Assembly: GCF_013370205.1 (NCBI RefSeq)
Contig: NZ_JABWGV010000001.1
Coordinates: forward strand, 868,001 to 932,000
DNA from: Qipengyuania atrilutea
GTDB lineage: Bacteria > Pseudomonadota > Alphaproteobacteria > Sphingomonadales > Sphingomonadaceae
Reading direction: 5' to 3'
Length of the DNA: 64,000 nt
This document shows positions 52,755-60,992 of this stretch, one piece after another. The notes under the pieces were generated by a model, which saw only the letters and a program-made list of their open reading frames with translations, did not search any database and was not told the origin of the DNA. Positions within the stretch are counted from its first letter, which is position 1, and every line of letters starts with the position of its first letter. The translations under genes and the position numbers were made by a program.

Positions 52755-53606
52755 ATGGAAGTAACCCGCGCGCGCATTTTTGATGAAATTTGGAGCGAGC
52801 CGATGGGCGCCGTTGCGGCCCGTTATGGCCTGACGGGCAACGGCCTGGCAAAGATTTGCGACCGCCTCGACATCCCGCGGCCGCCCCGCTCGCATTGGAC
52901 CCGCAGCGAGGCAGCGCGAGGAACGCGCCCGGCGCTACCTGCCGCGCCGCTCGGGCTCAGCGAGAGTTTCGCGCTCGGCAAAAGGCAGACGCGGCAATCC
53001 CCCGGATCGCGGACCCGGATGCCGCTCGAGGAAAGGCGGCGCCAGCTGCTCGACGCAGCCGGAGAGCTAGCGATGGAGGGCGGTGTCTTAACCCTCTCGA
53101 CCCGCGACGTGGCGCAGCGTGTCGGCATCAGCGAGACGCAGGTTCACAATTGTTTCGGTAGCCGGACCAACCTGCTGGTCGCCCTCGCCCGCCGCGAAAT
53201 CGAACGTCAGGAACGGCGGCGCCGCGACCGCGTGACACGCAGCACGAACGACCACATCAGGGTCATGCTCTCGACTGTCGGCTACCTGCATGAATCCGCA
53301 CAGCGCGGCCCGCTCCTCCAGATGCTGCTACGCACCCCGGAAGTGCGCGCGGCGCTAAGGGAAGAGCGCACGGCGAAAGGCGAGGAGGCTCGCGCACCGA
53401 TCATCCGGCAACTGACCAGCGGCGGCGGGATGGACGAAGCGAGCGCCCGCGCCGCGACGGTCGCACTTACAGCCGTATCGCTCAAAGCCGGCGGGATCGT
53501 GGCCAGTCGCCGCGCACCTTTCGCCATGGTCGAGGAAATCTGCCTCGGGATCGTGATGGCCGGTCATTATAGCGATCACGACATTGCGGCGCATTCTGAC
53601 CGCTAA
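52755..53606 (+). CDS. TetR-family regulator with N-terminal LAKIC-type domain
   Basis: A 283-aa protein. Residues 5-45 (ARIFDEIWSEPMGAVAARYG, then LTGNGLAKICDRLDIPRPPRSHWTR) match a short helix-turn-helix-like module known at the start of many proteins of uncertain function; residues about 90-140 are a TetR HTH (LSTRDVAQRVGISETQVHNCFGSR), followed by a ligand domain. The TetR part is of normal length, so it is a fusion. ATG at 52755 precedes the module; a GTG at 52719 is the alternative. Divergent from esterase 2, so it may regulate the receptor-esterase operon. Confidence 0.82.
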   Translation: MEVTRARIFDEIWSEPMGAVAARYGLTGNGLAKICDRLDIPRPPRSHWTRSEAARGTRPALPAAPLGLSESFALGKRQTRQSPGSRTRMPLEERRRQLLDAAGELAMEGGVLTLSTRDVAQRVGISETQVHNCFGSRTNLLVALARREIERQERRRRDRVTRSTNDHIRVMLSTVGYLHESAQRGPLLQMLLRTPEVRAALREERTAKGEEARAPIIRQLTSGGGMDEASARAATVALTAVSLKAGGIVASRRAPFAMVEEICLGIVMAGHYSDHDIAAHSDR

Positions 53607-54193
53607 TCTGCAGGAACGGGCGCGAAGGAGCCGATCGCCGCATCAGTAAGGCGCTTGCAAGTGCGCTTTGCCGTATCCTCGTCGATCTGTTTTTCGCGAA
53701 CGAGCCGTGCGAGCGATTCCGGAATGGCCGCGATAAGTTCGAGAAACACGAAGCTTTCGCGCGTACCGATCTGCAGCCCTTGGGAAGTATGGCGCGTCAG
53801 AATACGCAGCAGCTTGCGAAAATAGGCGCGCCCCGCCGTACCGAGAGGGCTGTCGTTCTGTGTCTCGCGCAGCAGAAGCGGCAGGATCGAGCCGGCATCC
53901 ACGCAGTAGTCGAGATAGGTTTCGTTTAGGGCTACAGCATGGTCGCGGTAACCGGCGGGTGATGCAATCAGCTCGGCCAGTCGCCGTTCCAGAACGCTCG
54001 CATGCTTGACGAACAGGGCGTCGAAGATTGCCGGGGCGCTGTCGAAATAAACGTAGAGAAGGCTTCGGCTGACGCCCAATGCATCAGCGATGTCGTTGAA
54101 CGAGACAGCCAGCGAGCGCCGCTCAAGTGCGAGCGCTTCCGCGGCTTCGAGCACCTGCTCCGCGCGTTCGCTGTCCTGGACATCCGCCTCCAT
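53603..54193 (-). CDS. TetR-family regulator
   Basis: A 196-aa TetR repressor: HTH at about 20-60 (SFNDIADALGVSRSLLYVYFDSAPAIF) and a helical ligand domain. Overlaps the preceding regulator's stop by 4 bp (convergent). The ATG at 54193 is chosen; a TTG at 54241 would add 16 residues of low family likeness, and ribosome-binding evidence is weak for both. It faces the exported PrpD-like gene across a region carrying motif 1 copy A, so it may repress that gene and others carrying the motif. Confidence 0.8.
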   Translation of the reverse strand: MEADVQDSERAEQVLEAAEALALERRSLAVSFNDIADALGVSRSLLYVYFDSAPAIFDALFVKHASVLERRLAELIASPAGYRDHAVALNETYLDYCVDAGSILPLLLRETQNDSPLGTAGRAYFRKLLRILTRHTSQGLQIGTRESFVFLELIAAIPESLARLVREKQIDEDTAKRTCKRLTDAAIGSFAPVPAD

Positions 54194-54245
54194 AAGTTGC
54201 GTGTGCAGGCGCTTCCGTCCGCTTGCAAGCCCCGCACGCAAATAA

Positions 54246-54267
54246 CTATTGGTTTGACTGTCAAAGC
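54246..54267. promoter_or_regulatory. Shared motif 1, copy A
   Basis: CTATTGGTTTG-ACTGTCAAAGC. Aligns column for column with copies at 57095-57116 and 60949-60970. Common pattern ATTKGTT-N2-ASTGTCAA. Contains the palindrome TTTGACTGTCAAA. Between the TetR gene and the exported PrpD-like gene, 44 bp before the latter's TTG. Its reverse strand reads TTGACA, so it could also overlap a -35 box. Confidence 0.65.
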
Positions 54268-54310
54268 TTGGCCCTCCACTTAAGCGGTCAGACGACAGGA
54301 GGGGCGAACA

Positions 54311-55819
54311 TTGGACAAGGGACTGTCACGGCGAAGCTTGATCAAAAGCGGCTATGCAGGAGCGATTGCGATGACGGCCGGCACTACTGGTGCGCTGGCA
54401 CAGACCGGCGGTGACCAGACCGGAGACGCAACGCCTGAAGAAGACTGGCGGGAGATAACCCCGGCGCTGACGGCCTATATCGCGGGCGGCGCGTCGCACG
54501 AGGTTCCAGCCGCCATTCGCGAGCGCGGACGGCTGCATGTTCTCGATACCCTCGCATCCATCATCGCGTGTCATTCGCTCGAAGCTGCGCAGCTTGGCCG
54601 AAAATATGCGGCTGCGATGTCGCCGGGCGGCGAAAGTCCAATACTGGGGTCGCGGCAAACCGCATCGCCAATCGATGCCGTCTTCGCATCCGCCATGACT
54701 GCCCACGCAGCCGAGATAAACGACTTTATTCCGTCCGCCTATGTCCAGCCCGGCCCGGCAATCGTGCCGACCGCGCTAGAGACGGCTCGGCAGCATAAGC
54801 GAAGCGGGAAGGAATTCGTCGGCGCAGTCATTGCCGGTTACGAAATCGCGGGCCGCCTTCCGAAGGCGATTGGCACGCGCAACCTCTATTACGCGGGCCT
54901 CGCCAATCACGGTATCGCCCCGACGTTCGGCGCTGCTGCTGCCGCTGCCGCCATGATGCGTCTGACCCCGAACGAGGTGGACCATATGCTCGCCTACTGC
55001 GCGCAGCAGGCTTCGGGGTCGTGGCAATGGCTGCTCGACGTCCGGCATATCGAGAAGGCTTTCGTGTTCGGCGGCATGGGTGCACGAAACGGATTGCAGG
55101 CCGCGATGATGGCGCAGCTTGGGTTCACCGGCGTTCCGGCGAGCTTCGACAACGAGAACGGCTGGTTCCGTTGGCGCGCCTTTCAGGGCGAAGGCAAGGA
55201 TCACGCCTCGCTGGTCGAAGGTCTGCACGAGCGATACGAGATGTCGCTCGCGGCGATGAAGCGCTATCCGGTCGGCGGACCGACCCAGCCAGCCGTACGG
55301 GCACTGCTCGATTTACGCCAAACCGTACGGCCCGAAGCAGTCGAGCGCATCGTCGTCGCGATGCCCGGCGAAGCGGCTACGTTCGAACGCGCCAACATGC
55401 CGGCGCTTAATATTCCTTACCTGGCCGCTATCATCATGCTCGACGGAAGGCTGGACTTCGTCGATGCGCAGTCGCTCTCGCGGCAAGAAAACGACGAGGC
55501 TGCGCGTGGCTTCGCGCAGAAGGTGACGGTTGTACGCGACGAGGCGCAGGAAATGGGAGAAGGCGAGGACCGGACCGAAAGCGCGCGGGTTACTGTTTCA
55601 CTGAAGGACGGCTCGCAACAGGAGCGTTATATAGCTTACGTGCCGGGCTTCCCGACGCATCCGCTTGCCAAACCCGAAGTCGAGGAAAAGGCCCGCGAAC
55701 TGGTCGAACCGGTGCTCGGCAAGGCGAAGGCGAACCGCTTGATCGGTCTCTGCGACGAACTCGACGATGCTCAGTCGGTTGACGCCGTCGTTGACCTAAT
55801 GCGCTTCGAAGCCACCTGA
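54311..55819 (+). CDS. Tat-exported MmgE/PrpD-family protein
   Basis: A 502-aa protein with a twin-arginine leader SRRSLIKSGYAG and hydrophobic stretch ending at GALAQ (about 30), then an MmgE/PrpD (2-methylcitrate dehydratase-like) domain of about 450 residues, including HVLDTLASIIACHSL, HAAEINDFIP and HGIAPTFGAAAAAAAMM. Known PrpD enzymes are cytosolic dehydratases, so export is unusual; it suggests a periplasmic hydratase/dehydratase acting on an imported substrate. TTG start at 54311, preceded by AGGAGGGG. A terminator follows the stop codon. Confidence 0.87.
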   Translation: MDKGLSRRSLIKSGYAGAIAMTAGTTGALAQTGGDQTGDATPEEDWREITPALTAYIAGGASHEVPAAIRERGRLHVLDTLASIIACHSLEAAQLGRKYAAAMSPGGESPILGSRQTASPIDAVFASAMTAHAAEINDFIPSAYVQPGPAIVPTALETARQHKRSGKEFVGAVIAGYEIAGRLPKAIGTRNLYYAGLANHGIAPTFGAAAAAAAMMRLTPNEVDHMLAYCAQQASGSWQWLLDVRHIEKAFVFGGMGARNGLQAAMMAQLGFTGVPASFDNENGWFRWRAFQGEGKDHASLVEGLHERYEMSLAAMKRYPVGGPTQPAVRALLDLRQTVRPEAVERIVVAMPGEAATFERANMPALNIPYLAAIIMLDGRLDFVDAQSLSRQENDEAARGFAQKVTVVRDEAQEMGEGEDRTESARVTVSLKDGSQQERYIAYVPGFPTHPLAKPEVEEKARELVEPVLGKAKANRLIGLCDELDDAQSVDAVVDLMRFEAT

Positions 55820-55823
55820 CACG

Positions 55824-55863
55824 AAAAAAAGGGGCGCGAGCTTCAAGCCTGCGCCCCCTTTCG
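55824..55863. terminator. Bidirectional terminator
   Basis: Stem GGGGCGC (55831-55837) with GCGCCCC (55851-55857), flanked by an A-run on the left (55824-55830) and CTTT on the right, between convergent PrpD-like and amidohydrolase genes. The A/T flanks allow termination in both directions. Confidence 0.88.
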
Positions 55864-55879
55864 ATTTGTAGCGGCGTAC

Positions 55880-57058
55880 TTATTCGGCAGCGACCGCCAT
55901 CGCCTCGCTATCGCGGTACATCATGTGATCGTAGTTCGTCCGGTAGAACATGTCCTTCACCTCTTCGTCGAATCCTTCGAGCGAGGCTTCGAACTTGCCG
56001 AAGGGATCCTTGGTGCCTTCGGGGTGCGGATAGTCGCTGGAGAAGAGGTAGAGCTCCGGTGCGGAATCGCGGATCATGCGGCCCACGTCCTCGTTCGGAA
56101 ACGGCGTGAAGCGAACTGCCCGCTTGATGTATTCGGACGGCATCCTGTCCATGTCCTTCAGATACTGGTCGGTCTTGCTGAAGGAATACCAGCCGTGATC
56201 GAGCATCCGCAGGAACTCGGGCACCCAGCCCGCGCCGCTCTCGATGACCCCGCCGCGTAGGTCGGGAAAGCGCATGAAGACCCCGTCGTAGACCATGGCG
56301 GTCAGAAACTCCTGCGGCGCATACCAGAGGCACAGGAAGTCCGGGAAGCGCAGGTTCTCGCCGCCCCCGTGAAGATCGGCCGCCCGCTCGCGGCCGTTGT
56401 TCTTGAACTTGGCCGGCTGGGTTTTCGTGCCTGGGCCGATATGCAGCATGAACGGGATCTGGTTGTCCTGGAGGAATTGCCAGAACGGATCGAAGTCTGC
56501 ATGACCCGGGCTCTTGTCCCCGGCAGGCCCGGCGCTGAACATGACTGCCTTCGCGCCGGCGGCCACTGCGCGTTTCGCTTCCGCGAGCCCGCGCTCGGGA
56601 TCGTCGAGCGGAGTAAATGCCACGCAGTCGAGGCGGTCGTCGGCATTACAGAAGTCCTGCTGCGCCTTGTTGAGCGCGGTTGCAGCGGCGTAACGCTGAT
56701 CGTTCTCCGACGCCTTGGTAATGGCACCGAGACCGAACGTGGGAAATACGAGCTGGCTTTGAAAGCCGAGCCAGTCGAGCGCCTCGACCCGCTCATCCTT
56801 GTCGAAACCGCCATAGCCTAGCCATCCCTTGGCACCTTCGATGGGGTTCTCAAGGGCCTTTGCCCGAGCTTCTGGGTCGCTTTTGCGCGCTTTAGCGGCG
56901 TCGATCATCTTCACGATCCGATCCCCGCCCTCGCGCTTCGAATAAACCTGCGAATACATCTCTTTATACTCGCCTTCCAGATAGGGCGCGAGCCAATCCT
57001 GGGTTTCCATCGTGTGCGCGTCTGCATCATTGACGACGCGGCCCTTCGTATATGTCAT
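55880..57058 (-). CDS. Amidohydrolase family protein (COG2159-type)
   Basis: A 392-aa TIM-barrel metal-dependent hydrolase or decarboxylase of the amidohydrolase-2 group. N-terminal NDADAHTME holds the first metal-binding segment, in which the usual HxH is reduced to D-x-H; HIGPGTK, LHGGGENLRFP and SSDYPHPEG follow, the last carrying the metal-binding Asp. It may be a C-C or amide hydrolase or a decarboxylase of an aromatic acid. ATG at 57058, preceded by AGGAGATAGCG. Divergent from the thioesterase gene across a region with motif 1 copy C. Confidence 0.88.
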   Translation of the reverse strand: MTYTKGRVVNDADAHTMETQDWLAPYLEGEYKEMYSQVYSKREGGDRIVKMIDAAKARKSDPEARAKALENPIEGAKGWLGYGGFDKDERVEALDWLGFQSQLVFPTFGLGAITKASENDQRYAAATALNKAQQDFCNADDRLDCVAFTPLDDPERGLAEAKRAVAAGAKAVMFSAGPAGDKSPGHADFDPFWQFLQDNQIPFMLHIGPGTKTQPAKFKNNGRERAADLHGGGENLRFPDFLCLWYAPQEFLTAMVYDGVFMRFPDLRGGVIESGAGWVPEFLRMLDHGWYSFSKTDQYLKDMDRMPSEYIKRAVRFTPFPNEDVGRMIRDSAPELYLFSSDYPHPEGTKDPFGKFEASLEGFDEEVKDMFYRTNYDHMMYRDSEAMAVAAE

Positions 57059-57094
57059 CGCTATCTCCTGAATTTCCGCCATGCTTATTCCACA

Positions 57095-57116
57095 CTATTT
57101 GTTACAGTGTCAAACG
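57095..57116. promoter_or_regulatory. Shared motif 1, copy C
   Basis: CTATTTGTTAC-AGTGTCAAACG. Between the divergent amidohydrolase (start 57058) and thioesterase (start 57205) genes. On the minus strand TTGACA is followed by GAATAA 17 bp later, a possible promoter for the amidohydrolase, so the site may be operator, promoter or both. Confidence 0.62.
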
Positions 57117-57204
57117 ATTCCGTTTGCGGCGTTTTTGCAGGCGCTTGGAGTAGCGAGCGATGCGTTCCCGCTCTTGCTAACCGAACTTCGTTCGAATAAC
57201 CGGT

Positions 57205-58083
57205 ATGCAAAGAGGGAGAGAAAACATTACCGATTTGCCTGAGATTTTAGCGGTGAAGCGCACCGGAGATGGTGTTTTCGAAGGTAGCGCCGGGCCCGCT
57301 ATGGGGCCGCGCCTGTTCGGCGGTCACGCATTGGCTCAAGGGCTTCTTGCTGCGTGCCATGAAGAGAAAGTAAGCCGGCTGCCGCACTCGCTCCACGCTT
57401 ATTTCCTGAAAGCCGGCTCAAGCATGGAACCGACCCGGTACACCGTTTCGAGCCTGTCGCAGGGCCGCAGCTTCGCAGCACGCAGGGTCGACGCCGAACA
57501 GGGCGGCACAACTATCTTTACCATGAATGTGTCGTTCCATGTCGAAGAGACCGGGTTCGAACACGCCGCGCCACCGCCCTACGAACTCGATAGCGACGCC
57601 GCCTTTGCTGCGGTGGCGCAGTGGCGGACGGACAATGCGCAAGCTTCCAGCGCCCCGTGGGTGGACCGACTGCAGAAGCGCCCGATCGAGATCGTGCCGC
57701 TCGATCCGGAGTCGTTATTCGGCGGCGAGGAAGCCAAGCCCGAAAACGGCGTGTGGATGCGAATGCGCGAACCGGCTGGAGCGGACCCGGTCCTGCAACG
57801 CGCGCTGCTTGCTTATGCATCGGACATGATGTTCCTGCGCAACGCCATGCTGCCGCACGGCGTCAGGCCGGGGAGCGACCGGGTACAGGCAGCCTCACTC
57901 GATCATGCTCTGTGGTTTCATACGACACCCGACTTTGACCGCTGGCATCTTTATGCGACCGAGAGTCCATGGGCCGGCGCTGCGCGTGGGCTGAACCGGG
58001 GGCATTTCTACGATCAGGAGGGCCGAATGGTCGCGACCGTAGCGCAGGAAAGCCTCATGCGTCCGAAAGTTCAGAAGAGCTAG
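57205..58083 (+). CDS. Acyl-CoA thioesterase II, TesB family
   Basis: A 292-aa double-hotdog thioesterase that hydrolyses acyl-CoA to free acid and CoA. The first hotdog has FGGHALAQGLLAA and HSLHAYFLKAGS; the second has SLDHALWFHTT, matching TesB's SLDHSMWFH with the catalytic Asp, and ends in GRMVATVAQESLMRP with the catalytic Gln. Length equals E. coli TesB. Faces the amidohydrolase; the short ATG-start leader has no obvious ribosome-binding site beyond ATAACCGGT. It may recycle CoA during degradation of the island's substrate. Confidence 0.93.
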   Translation: MQRGRENITDLPEILAVKRTGDGVFEGSAGPAMGPRLFGGHALAQGLLAACHEEKVSRLPHSLHAYFLKAGSSMEPTRYTVSSLSQGRSFAARRVDAEQGGTTIFTMNVSFHVEETGFEHAAPPPYELDSDAAFAAVAQWRTDNAQASSAPWVDRLQKRPIEIVPLDPESLFGGEEAKPENGVWMRMREPAGADPVLQRALLAYASDMMFLRNAMLPHGVRPGSDRVQAASLDHALWFHTTPDFDRWHLYATESPWAGAARGLNRGHFYDQEGRMVATVAQESLMRPKVQKS

Positions 58084-58097
58084 AACGCATTCGCCGA

Positions 58098-59225
58098 TCA
58101 GTCGGCTAGCTTGCCCCACACTTCGATATGATCCTTGCGCTCAACGCGGACCGGAAGGCGTGTGTCGACCAATTTTTTGAGGCCACACGAAGCGAATAGC
58201 GCCCGCGTATCTTCGTCGCCGCCCGCCGCGTCGAGCAGGCGTTGCCAAAGCAAGAACGTATAGGGCTGAACGCCGCCCTCGTATTCCGCGTCCATGAAGC
58301 GCGTTGCGACCGTTCCGATGATGCGCCGGTGCGGCTTGTCGGTGACCGGCTCACCCGGAACCGCTGCCCCCCGCGAGACGTGTTCTTCGAGCGCAGCAAG
58401 CCGGTCCATCAGTCCGGGCACGATCTCGTCCGCAATCTGCCGAAGCAGCGGACCGAGCGTGTCTTGCAGCTCATCGATGCTTGCATATGCTGCCTCGTCC
58501 TTCCCGTATTCGAGCATATCGAGATTGGGCGCATGCATTCGCTCGGTCCAGCGAAACACCTTCGGCGCTTCGCGCTGCATAATGCCGAGCGGTACGGGAT
58601 CGCGTCCCAGATGTGCGAACAACGGGCCGAACATCGCGTAATCGCCGATCGACGGCTGAAATCCAAGCAGGTAAGGAAAACGCGTAAAGTGGTTTTCCAG
58701 GTTCTGCAGAAGCCTGTGGTAGCTATCCTCGATCGCCGGGATGGTCGCCTCGGTTACCCCGAGCATCGGAAGATAGCTGTTCATGCGGGCCATGGTTGCC
58801 TCGGTCCGCTGGCTATCGCCGCCGACACCGAACTGATCGCGCAGGAAACGCTCTTGCTCACCAAGATAGCTCCACCGGTAATGCATCGCGTGCCGGGTCA
58901 AACCGAACACGGCGTAGAGTTCGAACAGATGCAACAGGGTCCGCAAAACCGCCGATGACGGGTAAGCGGGATAGCGCTGCCCCTGCGCCTCGAAATGATC
59001 GATGATGTCGACCGTGTCCTGAACGACCGTTCCGTCCGGCAATTCGATCACCGGAATGATCGCCCTGCCTATCTGCGGTACGATGACGGAGGCGAACCGC
59101 GGATCGCTCGGCGCGACTTCGCGGTATGCGATACCCTGCTTGCGCAGATAAATGCGCGCCCGCCCCGAATAGAGCGAGTGCGGCAAGCCGTAGAGTATGA
59201 TCGGGTCGGTCACGCCGCGCGTCAT
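58098..59225 (-). CDS. Extended glutathione S-transferase-like protein
   Basis: A 375-aa protein, about 1.7 times the usual GST length. The N-terminal thioredoxin-like domain (about 8-85, YGLPHSLYSGRARIYLRKQG, IPVIELPDGTVVQDTVDI) keeps the GSH-site cis-Pro and the acidic turn; a long helical region follows with LLGFQPSIGDYAMFGPLFAHLGRD. The first residue of the active site is Ser-Leu-Tyr-Ser, not Cys-Pro. Its ATG overlaps the stop of the lipoprotein esterase gene, so the two are translationally coupled. A GSH-dependent isomerase or lyase in the pathway is possible. Confidence 0.8.
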   Translation of the reverse strand: MTRGVTDPIILYGLPHSLYSGRARIYLRKQGIAYREVAPSDPRFASVIVPQIGRAIIPVIELPDGTVVQDTVDIIDHFEAQGQRYPAYPSSAVLRTLLHLFELYAVFGLTRHAMHYRWSYLGEQERFLRDQFGVGGDSQRTEATMARMNSYLPMLGVTEATIPAIEDSYHRLLQNLENHFTRFPYLLGFQPSIGDYAMFGPLFAHLGRDPVPLGIMQREAPKVFRWTERMHAPNLDMLEYGKDEAAYASIDELQDTLGPLLRQIADEIVPGLMDRLAALEEHVSRGAAVPGEPVTDKPHRRIIGTVATRFMDAEYEGGVQPYTFLLWQRLLDAAGGDEDTRALFASCGLKKLVDTRLPVRVERKDHIEVWGKLAD

Positions 59226-60838
59226 AAGGAGCGGCCTTCCGGAAGCAAACGCTGAAGCAATTGCCGCTCCGCACCATCGGGATCGGCGACGACTTCAGGC
59301 GTGGTATCGAAGATCATCGTCGCGCGGTTCATCACATCGTAGGCAGGCCACTGCGGCAATTCGGGCGTGTTCGGATTGCCGCTGCGGGCAAAGGCGATCC
59401 ACGCATCCGCCATGAGGTCGGCCATTCGCTGCGTTTCCGCCGTTTCTGGACCGGTAAACGAGGTCGAGCGCGCTACGTTGTCGAATACGAACGCGATATC
59501 GAGCGCATGCGGTGTTTGCAGCCGCCCGCCCTCGACCGGCGTCTGCCAGTCTAGCCGGTACATATAGACCGATGCGTTTTGCTCGCTCTTTCGCTCCGCC
59601 TGCAGCAGCGCTGTGCCGCGATAATTGCGGAAGGTCGCAACCTGGAAGAACACGTCGCTTGCATCATAATCGGGGTGAGCTTCGCGCATACCTGCTATCA
59701 CTTCCTCCGCCGTTCCTTCGGGCACGAACTCCGCCAGCTTTTCCGGCAATTGCTCCCAAGCGAGCAAGAAGTTCTCTGGACTGCCGAGTCCGCCCTGCAA
59801 GCGCATCTCGTTGTTGTTCGTCCCGACCAGCAACGGGATACCGGCAGATACGGGAGTGGCATCGGGTGAGTAGGGTTGCCGGGTCAGTGAACGGCCATCC
59901 ACGACCGGGCGGTAGAATGCGCCGCGGCTGCGCGATTTGATTGCTGCCGTAACGAGGTCTTCCATCGGCATGGCGGCAAGTTCTTCGACTGAGTTTGTGC
60001 CCGCAGTCGTCATCAAGTCCTTGGCTAGCGGTGTCGCGAGACGCGGGGTGAAGCCGGCTAACGACATCGAACCGGACTGCGCGATTGCCCGGTGGAACAG
60101 ACCGCGCGCGCTTTCCATGGCCATTAGCGTGGAGACTTTCGCAGCACCGCCCGACTCGCCGAAGATCGTGACGTTGTCAGGATCGCCGCCGATCTCATCG
60201 GCGTGGTCGCGAACCCATTCGAGCGCCTTGACGATGTCGAGACTGCCGAGGTTGCCGCTGTCGGCATATTTCGGATCGTCGGTGCTACCGGCTAGGTAGG
60301 AGTAGCCGAACGCGCCGAGCCGGTGGTTCAACGTCACAACGACCACGTCGCCCCGCTCCGCAAGACGCGACCCGTCGTAGCCGTTGCTCGAGCCGGAGCC
60401 GGTGACATATCCGCCGCCGTGCAGCCACACCATGATCGGCCGTTTCTTTCCATCCGACAGTCCGCGGGTCCAGACGTTCAGGAACAGGCAGTCCTCGCTC
60501 GTCCCGACCGAATTCGCCCAGGATGCGAAGACCGGCACGTCAGGCTGCGGAGGCTGCGGGCATTCGTTTCCGAAGCTTTTCGCGGGAAGAGGCTCGCTCC
60601 ATTGCGCCGGGTCTGTGGCGGTCTGAAATCGCCGCCTTTCCGTGCTGGCTGCATAGCGTATGCCGCGAAAGACGTTGACCGATCCGCTCTCGCCTTCGCG
60701 CGAGCCGATGACTGGGCCGGATTGCGTGTCGAGGCGCGGCTCGGCGGCAGCCACGGACGAGGTTTGTTCTGTAGTGGCGCAGCCCGACAGGCTTGCAGCG
60801 GCAATTACACTGAATAGACCGGACCCGATAAATCGCAT
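59222..60838 (-). CDS. Type-B carboxylesterase, lipoprotein (esterase 3)
   Basis: A 538-aa carboxylesterase with a lipoprotein signal (ASLSGC, C20), nucleophile S229 in IFGESGGAAKV, acid Glu in LVGTNNNEMRLQ and His in TPHALDIAFVF. The lipobox indicates membrane attachment in the periplasm, unlike esterases 1 and 2. ATG at 60838 with GGGAGAG upstream. It is coupled to the extended GST gene and divergent from esterase 4 across the motif 1 copy B region. Confidence 0.93.
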   Translation of the reverse strand: MRFIGSGLFSVIAAASLSGCATTEQTSSVAAAEPRLDTQSGPVIGSREGESGSVNVFRGIRYAASTERRRFQTATDPAQWSEPLPAKSFGNECPQPPQPDVPVFASWANSVGTSEDCLFLNVWTRGLSDGKKRPIMVWLHGGGYVTGSGSSNGYDGSRLAERGDVVVVTLNHRLGAFGYSYLAGSTDDPKYADSGNLGSLDIVKALEWVRDHADEIGGDPDNVTIFGESGGAAKVSTLMAMESARGLFHRAIAQSGSMSLAGFTPRLATPLAKDLMTTAGTNSVEELAAMPMEDLVTAAIKSRSRGAFYRPVVDGRSLTRQPYSPDATPVSAGIPLLVGTNNNEMRLQGGLGSPENFLLAWEQLPEKLAEFVPEGTAEEVIAGMREAHPDYDASDVFFQVATFRNYRGTALLQAERKSEQNASVYMYRLDWQTPVEGGRLQTPHALDIAFVFDNVARSTSFTGPETAETQRMADLMADAWIAFARSGNPNTPELPQWPAYDVMNRATMIFDTTPEVVADPDGAERQLLQRLLPEGRSL

Positions 60839-60948
60839 TCTTTCTCTCCCGATTGTAGGCCTGTCGCAAACCTGTTTTTCTGAGCTTCGGCGCACACCCT
60901 GAGCAGCTTTGCATACCGCAAATACGAAAAAGGCTTAACACGGGCAAC

Positions 60949-60970
60949 CAATTGGTTCTAGTGTCAACGG
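60949..60970. promoter_or_regulatory. Shared motif 1, copy B
   Basis: CAATTGGTTCT-AGTGTCAACGG. Lies between the divergent esterases 3 and 4, ending 23 bp before the esterase 4 ATG. Shares ATTGGTT-N2-A-x-TGTCAA with copy A; copy C has ATTTGTT. Confidence 0.65.
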
Positions 60971-60992
60971 AACGTTTTGTGGGAGAGTATCG

